NCBI RefSeq assembly: GCF_000069185.1
Contig: NC_010397.1
Location: 3,844,001 to 3,908,000, forward strand
Direction: 5' to 3'
Length of the DNA: 64,000 nucleotides
DNA from: Mycobacteroides abscessus ATCC 19977
GTDB taxonomy: Bacteria > Actinomycetota > Actinomycetes > Mycobacteriales > Mycobacteriaceae
The notes under the pieces are model-generated. The model did not search any database, had not been told where the DNA came from, and was given only the letters and a program-made list of their open reading frames with translations. The position numbers and the translations under genes were made by a program. The stretch's first letter is position 1, and every line of letters begins with the position of its first letter. Shown in pieces: positions 57,143-64,000 of this stretch.

Positions 57143-57604
57143 ATGTACCGCACTCGCCCGACCCTTGTCGCCCTAGCCGTCGCCGTTACCGCCGTCGGGC
57201 TGGCCGGCTGCGGCATCATCAAACCGGGCTCAAGTAATCCGACGCCCGGCACCTGGACCCCGCCGTCCACCAGCACTAGCACCAGCACCTCGCCGAGCGC
57301 CAGCACCCCCACGTCGGCGAAGGTCAACATCGGGGACGAGACCGTCATCGGGTACTTCGGCCAGACCACGACCGCGACCTGCGAAGCGGGCAAAAGCCTC
57401 AATATCACCGGCGCCAACAACACATTGACCATCACCGGGCCCTGCGAGACGGTCACCGTCTCGGGCTTCTCGAACACGGTGACGTTCGGCGAACTGAAAA
57501 CCGAGGTAACGGTCACCGGCTACGGGAACAAGCTCACGTACAAGACAGGCGAACCCAAGGTCAACAACTACGGAAGCAACAACACCATTCAGAAGGCTTC
57601 CTAG
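57143..57604 (+). CDS. DUF3060 domain lipoprotein (153 aa)
   Basis: Signal MYRTRPTLVALAVAVTAVGLAGC ends with a canonical lipobox LAGC at residue ~23. A Pro/Ser/Thr-rich linker (residues 30-58) leads to the DUF3060 domain: CEAGKSLNITGANNTLTITG, CETVTVSGFSNTVTFG, VTVTGYGNKLTYKTGEPKVN. It shares the rung pattern and the KSGEP/KTGEP element with the protein at 56500. Lipid-anchored, function unknown. The preceding tandem repeats abut the start codon. Confidence 0.85.
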   Translation: MYRTRPTLVALAVAVTAVGLAGCGIIKPGSSNPTPGTWTPPSTSTSTSTSPSASTPTSAKVNIGDETVIGYFGQTTTATCEAGKSLNITGANNTLTITGPCETVTVSGFSNTVTFGELKTEVTVTGYGNKLTYKTGEPKVNNYGSNNTIQKAS

Positions 57605-57611
57605 CTCTGGC

Positions 57612-58154
57612 TCACAACACCGTCTGCACGATGTGTTCGACCAGCTGGCGCGCGGCGGCACAGCTGTCTCCGCCCTTGCGGTACTGAACCCACCAGGTCA
57701 GCGAACCGGTTCCGGCCGGCACTGTGACACCGCAGCCCGAACCGGGGCCGCTGCTGGTGAATCCCTTGCGGCTGTTGATGGTGATGTCGGCGGTCTTCTG
57801 CCCCATACCGTCGGCGGACGTGCGATCACGTTCGACGTCGCCGCCCTCGTAGTACGCGTACAACAGGTCGATGAGGTTTCCGGCATCGTCTGCCGCAACC
57901 CAATAGCACAGTGCACCAAAGAAATTCTGGTAGATCTGGGCGGCCTTCACGGTCTCGACAATGGTCTTCTCGTCGAGGGGACCACACTGGCCGTTGGCGA
58001 ATCCGTACGGATCCAGCTTGTCGTTCTCGCCCCGCTCGTTGGACGACAGTCCCTCGCCCGGGGCCACGGCGGTACCGTCCACCGTGTGTGCGCAGCCGGT
58101 AGGTGCCGCCAGCAATAGCAGCACAGCAGCCAGGGTGCCGAAGATCTTTCTCAT
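57612..58154 (-). CDS. DUF3558-like lipoprotein (180 aa), copy 1
   Basis: Signal MRKIFGTLAAVLLLLAAPTGC with lipobox PTGC near residue 21. The mature part has the features of mycobacterial DUF3558 lipoproteins: a conserved Cys pair (GQCGPLD, ALCYWVAADD) and a C-terminal CAAARQLVEHIV helix. Convergent with the DUF3060 lipoprotein 8 bp away. It overlaps the upstream paralog by 4 nt, so the two are coupled. Confidence 0.8.
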   Translation of the reverse strand: MRKIFGTLAAVLLLLAAPTGCAHTVDGTAVAPGEGLSSNERGENDKLDPYGFANGQCGPLDEKTIVETVKAAQIYQNFFGALCYWVAADDAGNLIDLLYAYYEGGDVERDRTSADGMGQKTADITINSRKGFTSSGPGSGCGVTVPAGTGSLTWWVQYRKGGDSCAAARQLVEHIVQTVL

Positions 58155-58714
58155 TGCTTACCCACCTTGCCGAGCAGTGAGTCCATCAGGGTCTCGACGG
58201 CCTTACACGGATCATTTTTGACCGCGCTCGATTGCAGCGACCAGTGCAGGAAATCCGGTCCCGACCCCGCAGACAGCTCGCACAACCCAACGTTGCTGAC
58301 CCGGTAGCCGGGGTAGGACTTGGTGGTCACCGCTTCGACGGTATGTCCGAGATTTCGCGCGACCGAAGCCTCCTTCTGGGCCGAGCTACCCCGGTACCAG
58401 TACAGCGAGATGGATGTGTCGCCGGTTCCCGGCCCGGTGGACCACCGGCAGCCCAGCAGACTGTCCACATCGCGCTTGAGGCCCGGAACACCCACCGCCG
58501 CATTGACTTCCGCATCGGTCATACCGCCGCAGTCTCCGAGTTTGAAACCCTTGCCGGGACCGTTGTTCACCTCGGGCACCGTGGTCACCTGGGCGTCGGG
58601 CGAGCCGCCGTCGCCGTCGCCATCGGATGAGGGCCGGGACGAACATCCGACCAGCACCGCTGCGGCGATGACCAGGGCCGAAACCGGGAGCATCCGCACA
58701 GTCACGGTGTCCAC
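58151..58714 (-). CDS. DUF3558-like lipoprotein (187 aa), copy 2
   Basis: Signal MLPVSALVIAAAVLVGCSS with lipobox VVGC-type LVGC. Mature region: linker with Asp/Gly repeats, LGDCGGMTDAEVNAAVGVPGL, LLGCRWSTG, SVAR and a terminal DPCKAVETLMDSLLGKV helix; the Cys positions parallel the downstream gene. Start at GTG 58714, although GTG 58705 or ATG 58693 are possible. Two-gene operon of related lipoproteins; role unknown. Confidence 0.78.
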   Translation of the reverse strand: MDTVTVRMLPVSALVIAAAVLVGCSSRPSSDGDGDGGSPDAQVTTVPEVNNGPGKGFKLGDCGGMTDAEVNAAVGVPGLKRDVDSLLGCRWSTGPGTGDTSISLYWYRGSSAQKEASVARNLGHTVEAVTTKSYPGYRVSNVGLCELSAGSGPDFLHWSLQSSAVKNDPCKAVETLMDSLLGKVGKQ

Positions 58715-58779
58715 AGTACGTCCGCGTCTTGCGCGTCACCGATATGTGCGAAGTGTGTCGGTGCCTGGAGCCGGGTGTG

Positions 58780-59556
58780 TCAGACCCCGGCTCCATGCCG
58801 GCCCTCACCCGCGGCGAACCGACCCGCACCCTCCAGCGCCTCCGTTGCGACGCGCTCGATGCTGCCAAACTCGTTGTCCAGTGCCGCTTCCTCGGCCATC
58901 CCCCACTGCGCGATGGCCGAATCACGGTCGGCACGCACGCACTGTTGCGGGAAGGCAGCGATCTCGGCAGCCAGTGTCTCGGCAGCCTCACGCGCCTGAC
59001 CACGCGCGACCACGCGGTTGACGAGCCCGATGTCCAGCGCCTCATTCGCGTGGACGGGACGCCCGGTCAGGATGAGATCCATCGCACGCGAGTGCCCGAT
59101 CAGCCGCGGCAGCCTGATCGTGCCACCGTCGATGAGCGGAACGCCCCAACGCCGGCAGAACACACCCAGCACGGCGTCCTCCTCGACCACCCGAAGGTCG
59201 CACCACAACGCGAGCTCGATCCCGCCGGCGACGGCGTGCCCCGATATCGCCGCGATCACCGGTTTGGACAGCCGCAACCGCGAAGGGCCCATCGGACCTG
59301 GGCCATGCGGGTGCAGTTCGTTACCGCGGTCGGTCCCCATCGCCTTGAGATCAGCTCCAGCACAGAAGGTTCCGTTGTCACCCCACAGCACCGCCACCGA
59401 CGCCTCGGGATCCGCGTCGAACTCGGTGAACGCCGCGAGCAGCGCCGCCGCGGTCGGCCCGTCGACGGCGTTGCGCGCATGCGGCCGATTGAGAATGACC
59501 GTTGTCACCGGGCCCGCCTTCTCCACCCGGACCGCCGGCTGCATCTCTTCACTCAT
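58780..59556 (-). CDS. Enoyl-CoA hydratase/isomerase family protein (258 aa)
   Basis: Crotonase fold acting on acyl-CoA. RPHARNAVDGPTAAALLAAF, the oxyanion hole GTFCAGADLKAMG, KPVIAAISGHAVAGGIELALWCDL and the catalytic region RRWGVPLIDGGTIRLPRLIG near residue 140, which has Arg-Arg-Trp instead of the usual Glu-containing helix, so isomerase or other crotonase activity is possible. ATG 59556 overlaps the PaaX gene stop by 4 nt. Last gene of the acyl-CoA operon. Confidence 0.9.
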   Translation of the reverse strand: MSEEMQPAVRVEKAGPVTTVILNRPHARNAVDGPTAAALLAAFTEFDADPEASVAVLWGDNGTFCAGADLKAMGTDRGNELHPHGPGPMGPSRLRLSKPVIAAISGHAVAGGIELALWCDLRVVEEDAVLGVFCRRWGVPLIDGGTIRLPRLIGHSRAMDLILTGRPVHANEALDIGLVNRVVARGQAREAAETLAAEIAAFPQQCVRADRDSAIAQWGMAEEAALDNEFGSIERVATEALEGAGRFAAGEGRHGAGV

Positions 59557-60296
59557 AGCGAGGCTTCTTCCATCTCGGCGGTATCCCGCAGGGTCACTAG
59601 CTCATCCTTGAATTCCCGGTAACGGGCACGCATTTCGTCAGCAGGCCAATCAGCCGGCAAGAGCTCGTCCGGCAATACCGGATCAGCCAGCAGATGCCGC
59701 ACCATCGCAGCGGCCAGCACGAATCGCGCCGGGATCGCCTCGGCCTGGTCCCACCACCGCAATAGCGCCGTCGCGTACGTGGACCACCCGGTCAGATCCC
59801 ACAGCTGCGCGGCCAACACTTCCGGACGGTCGGTCCTGGTGTGCAGAATCCACACATGGTCGGTGACCGACGGCGGCAGATCCACCTCCAGATTCTCCGG
59901 GCGCAACCACACACCCTCCCGGAATTCTCCGAAACGGCTCTGCCGCAGGGTGGTTCGCAAATCATTGCGGTCGCGGGCATCACGGCCCACGCTGGTGATC
60001 ACCAGCTGCTTCCAGGTGCCGTCCCATGAGCCCCGATGCGGATCACACGCCTCGTCCTGCCGAAGCTGACGGGCCTGTAGGCGTTCAGCAAGCCGGTATC
60101 CGGCTTCGGTTCTGACAAGATCCCCGGCGGCGACCATGCGGGTGAGCGCCACCCGCACAGTGGTGTCGCTGATACCGAACAAGGTTGTCAATGCCCGGAT
60201 TTCACGCACCGATAGCTCCGCAGGGTGCGCGCCCAGCAGCAGGCTCAGGATGACCGAACGTGCGGTCATCGGGTGATGATCGACCGGGTTGTCCAT
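59553..60296 (-). CDS. PaaX-family transcriptional regulator (247 aa)
   Basis: PaaX family proteins repress phenylacetate and related catabolism in response to CoA thioesters. N-terminal winged helix: MTARSVILSLLLGAHPAELSVREIRALTTLFGISDTTVRVALTRMVAAGDL (block LTTLFGISDTTVRVALTRM). Central domain WDGTWKQLVITS and the C-terminal PARFVLAAAMVRHLLADPVLPDELLPADWP, PaaX-C type. ATG 60296. Embedded between two crotonase genes (4-nt overlap, 4-nt gap), so it is co-transcribed with the enzymes it probably controls. Confidence 0.92.
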   Translation of the reverse strand: MDNPVDHHPMTARSVILSLLLGAHPAELSVREIRALTTLFGISDTTVRVALTRMVAAGDLVRTEAGYRLAERLQARQLRQDEACDPHRGSWDGTWKQLVITSVGRDARDRNDLRTTLRQSRFGEFREGVWLRPENLEVDLPPSVTDHVWILHTRTDRPEVLAAQLWDLTGWSTYATALLRWWDQAEAIPARFVLAAAMVRHLLADPVLPDELLPADWPADEMRARYREFKDELVTLRDTAEMEEASL

Positions 60297-60300
60297 CTCG

Positions 60301-61209
60301 CTACAGTTCGGTGGGCTTACGCCCGTAATCGCCAAACGGCTCATCCCGGTGCCGGACCGCTTGCCGATAGCCGTTGGCAATGGCGTCTGCCGTGAACGCG
60401 TGAGCCTCCGGTGTATGCCGGGAGATACCGTCAAAAACTGTGCCGATCATGGCGCTGTTGGCAATCCCCTGATTGATGAGTACAGAGTTGCAGGCCAGCT
60501 TGATCATCATCAGCTGGTTCAACGGCATCGCGGCGATCCGCTCGACCAGCCGCTCGGTGCGCTCGTCCAACTCGTCGGGCTCGGGTGCCTCGACCGCCAG
60601 ACCCCAGTCGTAGGCTTGCCTGCCCGACAGGCAATCACCAGTCAGTAGAAGGCGTTTCGCACGCTGATCACCGAGCTTGTGCGCCCATAGTCCGGTGGCG
60701 GGCACACCCCACACCCGCGTAGGCGGGTATCCGATCTTGGCATCAGCGGCGACGATCAACTGGTCGGCGTGTAATGCGATATCCGTTCCGCCCGCCACGC
60801 AATAGCCGTGCACCTTCACCACGGTGGGCTTGTTGGCATGCAATAGCGAGGAGAAGCCGCGCGTGAACCGGCTCATCATCTGATAGTCGAGCATCGGATC
60901 CCAATTGATGTTGGGCAGGTGGTTGCGCAGCTGCACCTGCCCGTCCAGCGCGGTACCTGAATACCGCACCGACCCTTCGTCATTGGCCTCGGCATAGGCA
61001 CTGAGGTCGAAGCCGCCACAGAACCCGTCCCCCCGGCCGGATACCAGGATCACGTGCACCTGAGGATCCAGATCGGCACGTTCAACGAGTGCCGCCAGTT
61101 CCAGCGGAGTGTCGGCGATGATGGCGTTGCCCTGCTCGGGCCGGTTGAAGGTGATGCGCGCGACTCGATCGGTGACCTCGTAGGTCATCGTCTTCAAGGT
61201 GTCCACCAT
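60301..61209 (-). CDS. Enoyl-CoA hydratase/crotonase family protein (302 aa)
   Basis: Crotonase superfamily member: ARITFNRPEQGNAIIADTPLELAALV, HVILVSGRGDGFCGGFDLSAYAE, KPTVVKVHGYCVAGGTDIALHADQLIV, IGYPPTRVWGVPATGLWAHKLG. About 40 residues longer than a standard crotonase owing to an insertion near residues 75-115. ATG 61209 overlaps the acyl-CoA dehydrogenase stop by 1 nt. Confidence 0.9.
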   Translation of the reverse strand: MVDTLKTMTYEVTDRVARITFNRPEQGNAIIADTPLELAALVERADLDPQVHVILVSGRGDGFCGGFDLSAYAEANDEGSVRYSGTALDGQVQLRNHLPNINWDPMLDYQMMSRFTRGFSSLLHANKPTVVKVHGYCVAGGTDIALHADQLIVAADAKIGYPPTRVWGVPATGLWAHKLGDQRAKRLLLTGDCLSGRQAYDWGLAVEAPEPDELDERTERLVERIAAMPLNQLMMIKLACNSVLINQGIANSAMIGTVFDGISRHTPEAHAFTADAIANGYRQAVRHRDEPFGDYGRKPTEL

Positions 61210-62843
61210 CAGTCGCCCGACTTGACGGTGGCGCGCTCCAGGATCGGGGAAAGGTCCAGCCCTGTGGGCAGAGTCCCGAATGCCCCACCCCAATCACCGG
61301 CCAGACGGGTGGCCAGGAACGCCTGGGCGACGGCCGGATGGCCATGACGGACCAGTAGCGCCCCCTGCAGCGCCAGACAGATGTCCTCGGCGACCTTGCG
61401 GGCACGATACGTCACCGATTCCAGATCGCTGAGCTGCGAATGCAATCCATTGATGTGGCGATCCAGACGCTCGTCCTGCCCCTGGGCCAGGGCAAGCTCC
61501 TTGAATAGCACCTCGACACATTCGGGCTTGGTGGCCATGGCCCGCAGCGTGTCCAGCGCGCTCACATTGCCGGACCCCTCCCAGATCCCCATCAGCGGAG
61601 CCTCACGATAGAGACGCGGCAGCCCCGAGTCCTCGACGTAGCCGTTGCCGCCGAGGCATTCCATCGCTTCGCCGGCATGCGGGGTGGCGCGCTTGCATAC
61701 CCAATACTTGCTGGCGGCCAAGCCGATACGCCGCAGCAGTGACTCGGTCTCGTCGCCGCGAGTAGCACGGTCGGTGGCGCCTGCCATCCGCATGGCAACC
61801 ATGGTTGCCGCCTCGGCCTCTATCGCCAGATCGGCGAGCACGTTGCGCATGAGGGGCTGATCGATCAAGTACTCGCCGAAGGCCTTGCGGTGCTGGGCGT
61901 GATGCATGGCCAGCGCGACACCCGTACGCATGCTGGTGGCTGATCCGAGCGTGCAGTCCAGGCGCGTCATGTTGACCATTTCGATGATGGTCTTGACGCC
62001 CTTGCCCTCTTCACCAACCAGCCACGCGGTCGCCTCGTCGTACTCAACTTCGGAGGACGCGTTCGAGTGGTTGCCAAGCTTGTCCTTCAAGCGCTGCAAC
62101 CGCATCCGGTTACGGCTGCCGTCGGGCAACACTCGCGGCAGGAAGAAACATGACAGGCCTCCCGGCGCCTGGGCGAGCACCAGGAACACGTCGCACATTG
62201 GCGCCGAGGTGAACCACTTGTGTCCGACCAGCGTGTAGCTGCCGTCGGCGCTCGGCGTGGCGGTGGTGGTTCCCGCACGCACGTCCGAGCCGCCCTGTTT
62301 CTCGGTCATCGACATGCCCGCCGTCAGACCTGCCTTGGCAGTGGGCACCGCCAACACCGGGTCATATACCCGACTAGACAGCAACGGCTCATAGACGGCG
62401 GCAAGTTCGGGGTTCGCACGCAGCGCCGGAACCACCGCGTAGGTCATGGAAATCGGACACATGTGGCCGGGATCGGCCGTCCACACACCGGTCTTCGCGG
62501 CGCGTACCACGTGGGCGCCCGGACGCTCGTCGGCCCAGGGCGCGCCATGCAGCCCATGGGCGACAGCCTCCCGCATGAGCTCGTGATAGGCCGGGTCGAA
62601 CTCGATTTCGTCGACGCGGTGGCCCCATCGGTCATGCGTGTGCAGCACCGGGCGGTTCCGGTTTGCCAACTCCCCGGCGCGCTGCATCCGGTCAGTGCCA
62701 TTGAGCGCACCCACCTCTAGCACCTCGTCGACACCCCACTGACCACCCTCACGAATGAGTGCTTCCATCAACACGGGACTGGTCGCGGCGTTGTAGTCGC
62801 GCAGCGCGGGAACCTGGTTGGTGACGACATGCGTATCGGCCAT
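61209..62843 (-). CDS. AidB-like acyl-CoA dehydrogenase (544 aa)
   Basis: FAD-dependent acyl-CoA dehydrogenase of the long AidB-type (E. coli AidB is similar in length). It has the N-terminal tetramerisation part, the MSMTEKQGGSDVRAGTTTATP loop contacting FAD, GNHSNASSEVEYDEA, HAQHRKAFGEYLIDQPLMRNVLADLAIEAEA and the C-terminal ECLGGNGYVEDSGLPRLYREAP and IWEGSGNVSALDTLRAM. ATG 62843 (MADTHVVTNQVP). First gene of the operon ACAD-crotonase-PaaX-crotonase. A catabolic rather than DNA-repair role is suggested by context. Confidence 0.93.
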   Translation of the reverse strand: MADTHVVTNQVPALRDYNAATSPVLMEALIREGGQWGVDEVLEVGALNGTDRMQRAGELANRNRPVLHTHDRWGHRVDEIEFDPAYHELMREAVAHGLHGAPWADERPGAHVVRAAKTGVWTADPGHMCPISMTYAVVPALRANPELAAVYEPLLSSRVYDPVLAVPTAKAGLTAGMSMTEKQGGSDVRAGTTTATPSADGSYTLVGHKWFTSAPMCDVFLVLAQAPGGLSCFFLPRVLPDGSRNRMRLQRLKDKLGNHSNASSEVEYDEATAWLVGEEGKGVKTIIEMVNMTRLDCTLGSATSMRTGVALAMHHAQHRKAFGEYLIDQPLMRNVLADLAIEAEAATMVAMRMAGATDRATRGDETESLLRRIGLAASKYWVCKRATPHAGEAMECLGGNGYVEDSGLPRLYREAPLMGIWEGSGNVSALDTLRAMATKPECVEVLFKELALAQGQDERLDRHINGLHSQLSDLESVTYRARKVAEDICLALQGALLVRHGHPAVAQAFLATRLAGDWGGAFGTLPTGLDLSPILERATVKSGD

Positions 62844-62927
62844 GTATTCAGTGTTACATTTCCACGACAACTGCACAAGATCTGTTCACATAGCCTTCTC
62901 CCAGGGACCATGAAGTAGAAAGAAGTC

Positions 62928-63629
62928 GTGGAGAAGGTCGTCTTCGTGCTGCGCCAACCGCCCGATGCCACCACCGACGCGTGGGCCGAGCGATTGCGGA
63001 CGGCGGCCATCGACAAGATCCCGGCGGCGGGTGTGCACGGCCTGAGCGTGTGCGTGCACGACGGCTCCGTAAGGGCGGCGAACCTGCGCCTAGTAACCCT
63101 GGATCCTCCGTTCGCCGCAGCAGTCAGCGTGTGGGTTCAGCAGTCGTACGGACCCGAGATACGCGAGATTGCCACGGTTCTATCCCGAACCTCTGCGGCA
63201 GTGCACGGATACCTCGTTACCGAATCGGTGCCTCTCCCCTCTCCGGACACCGAAAATGACACGCGATCAACAGGTTTCACCAACATTGCGCTGCTGCGCA
63301 GGCCCACCGACATGTCATTCGATCGCTGGCGCCAGCAGTGGCAGGGCGTGCACACGCAGAATGCGCTCGACCTACAGTCGACGATCGGGTATGAACAGAA
63401 TCTGGTGGTGCGGGCCATTACCCCCGAAGCACCCGTGATCTCGGCCATCGTATTCGAGCAGTTCCCGATCTCCGCTCTCACCGATCCGCTGGCCTGGTAT
63501 GGCGCCTCAGATCAACAACAGCTGAGCGAGCGCGTGATAGCGATGCTCGACAGCGTCAAAGCCTTTGGCGCCGATACCAACATCGACACGGTCGCGACCA
63601 GTAGGTATGACATAGTCCGGCCGTTCTAG
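62928..63629 (+). CDS. EthD domain-containing protein (233 aa)
   Basis: Dimeric alpha/beta-barrel protein with two related halves: residues 1-120 (MEKVVFVLRQPPDATTDAWAERLR) and an EthD-type second half beginning TNIALLRRPTDMSFDRWRQQWQGVHTQNALDLQSTIGYEQNLVVRA (blocks FDRWRQQWQGVHT). GTG 62928 after AGAAAGAAG. Divergent from the acyl-CoA operon and possibly co-regulated. EthD-type proteins are accessory to P450 or ring-fission systems; activity here unknown. Confidence 0.8.
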   Translation: MEKVVFVLRQPPDATTDAWAERLRTAAIDKIPAAGVHGLSVCVHDGSVRAANLRLVTLDPPFAAAVSVWVQQSYGPEIREIATVLSRTSAAVHGYLVTESVPLPSPDTENDTRSTGFTNIALLRRPTDMSFDRWRQQWQGVHTQNALDLQSTIGYEQNLVVRAITPEAPVISAIVFEQFPISALTDPLAWYGASDQQQLSERVIAMLDSVKAFGADTNIDTVATSRYDIVRPF

Positions 63630-63662
63630 TCGCACATTCCATATGCCGGCGGTTCCAGCCGA

Positions 63663-63690
63663 TTGACATACAACCAAATGGTTGTATATT
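63663..63690 (+). promoter_or_regulatory. Leaderless promoter and palindromic operator of the ArsR gene
   Basis: TTGACA (63663-63668), 16-bp spacer, TATATT (63685-63690). The predicted transcription start falls at the GTG 63697. Overlapping it, ATACAACCA-AA-TGGTTGTAT (63668-63687) is a perfect 9-bp-arm palindrome; CAACCAAATGGTTG sites are typical of ArsR regulators of this subfamily. Confidence 0.75.
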
Positions 63691-63696
63691 TGAGGT

Positions 63697-64000
63697 GTGA
63701 CCGACGCGGATGAGGACAAGGCCGACGCCATGTTCCATGCGCTCTCCGACCGCACCCGGCGCGACATCCTGCGGCGCGTATTGGCCGGTGAACACTCGGT
63801 TTCGACGCTCGCGGCGAACTACGACATGAGCTTCGCCGCCGTGCAAAAGCACGTCGCCGTGCTGGAAAAGGCCGGGCTGCTCACGAAGCGGCGCAACGGC
63901 CGGGAACAGCTGGCCAGCGGTGACGTGGAAGCCGTCCGTTCTGTCGGCGCCATGCTTTCCGAGCTGGAACAGCTCTGGCGCGGCAGGATCGCCCGGATCG
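63697..64000 (+). CDS. ArsR-family regulator, 3' end cut by window edge
   Basis: Winged-helix ArsR protein: GTG start, MTDADEDKADAMFHALSDRT, then RRDILRRVLAGEHSVSTLAA, recognition helix NYDMSFAAVQKHVAVLEKAG, and wing LLTKRRNGREQLASGDV. No metal-binding Cys pair is visible, as in the SRPBCC-linked ArsR subgroup. Its own operator palindrome overlaps the promoter. In many actinobacteria such genes are followed by an SRPBCC protein, which would lie just outside the window. Confidence 0.85.
   Translation, partial: MTDADEDKADAMFHALSDRTRRDILRRVLAGEHSVSTLAANYDMSFAAVQKHVAVLEKAGLLTKRRNGREQLASGDVEAVRSVGAMLSELEQLWRGRIARI

Overview
The window is about 64 kb of GC-rich actinobacterial chromosome. It is almost certainly from a rapidly growing mycobacterium, and most likely the Mycobacteroides abscessus/chelonae group (inferred). 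Supporting signs are a complete mycofactocin cluster, a cutinase-like secreted esterase, DUF3558, DUF3060 and FG-GAP lipoproteins, KstR-type operators, F420/LLM and cytochrome P450 enzymes, many GTG starts and several apparently leaderless promoters. The order tuf-fusA-rpsG-rpsL, the mycofactocin block and the rpsJ-rplO cluster match the Rv0682-Rv0724 neighbourhood of M. tuberculosis, with large insertions. No tRNA, rRNA, IS element, prophage or CRISPR array was seen.

Layout. 1-5.9 kb: a truncated AI-2E family transporter, sppA, two tandem FG-GAP lipoproteins and an LLM oxidoreductase. 5.9-24.8 kb (minus strand): the S10/spc ribosomal protein genes, broken into three transcription units: rpsJ to rpsQ, rplN to rpsN, and rpsH to rplO. 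They are separated by two islands of unrelated genes. The first holds an MFS permease, a cutinase and a KstR-site hydrolase. The second holds a carboxylesterase, an orphan ORF, a secreted FG-GAP protein, gdhA and a small secreted protein. Each unit has a look-alike promoter of the form GATTTGG / YAYACT / GGTTGYC.

24.8-41.7 kb: a PNPOx-family enzyme, a hotdog protein and a P450 on the plus strand, then a minus-strand block. That block is a thiolase-like gene, eutC, eutB and an ethanolamine permease lying directly downstream of mftABCDEFG, with divergent mftR. A ferredoxin-reductase-like flavoprotein and an Lrp regulator follow. 41.8-46.3 kb: a compact operon of dimethylarginine hydrolase, intact rocD, rocE-like permease and universal stress protein, divergent from the Lrp regulator. 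46.3-51 kb: a mycofactocin-dependent type SDR preceded by a KstR-type site, a SHOCT membrane protein, and two tandem MpaB/rubber-oxygenase-like (DUF2236) genes with matching upstream palindromes.

51-55.7 kb: tuf, fusA, rpsG and rpsL. 55.7-64 kb: a TetR regulator with its own palindrome, two DUF3060 genes flanking tandem repeats, two DUF3558 lipoproteins, a four-gene acyl-CoA catabolic operon carrying its own PaaX regulator, an EthD-domain protein and an ArsR regulator cut by the window edge.

Functionally, the window joins the core translation machinery to redox and carbon catabolism: mycofactocin with alcohol/ethanolamine metabolism, arginine/ornithine breakdown, and lipid/steroid-linked oxidations. 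All identifications come from reading the translated sequence. Family names rest on recognised motifs and no database search was run.
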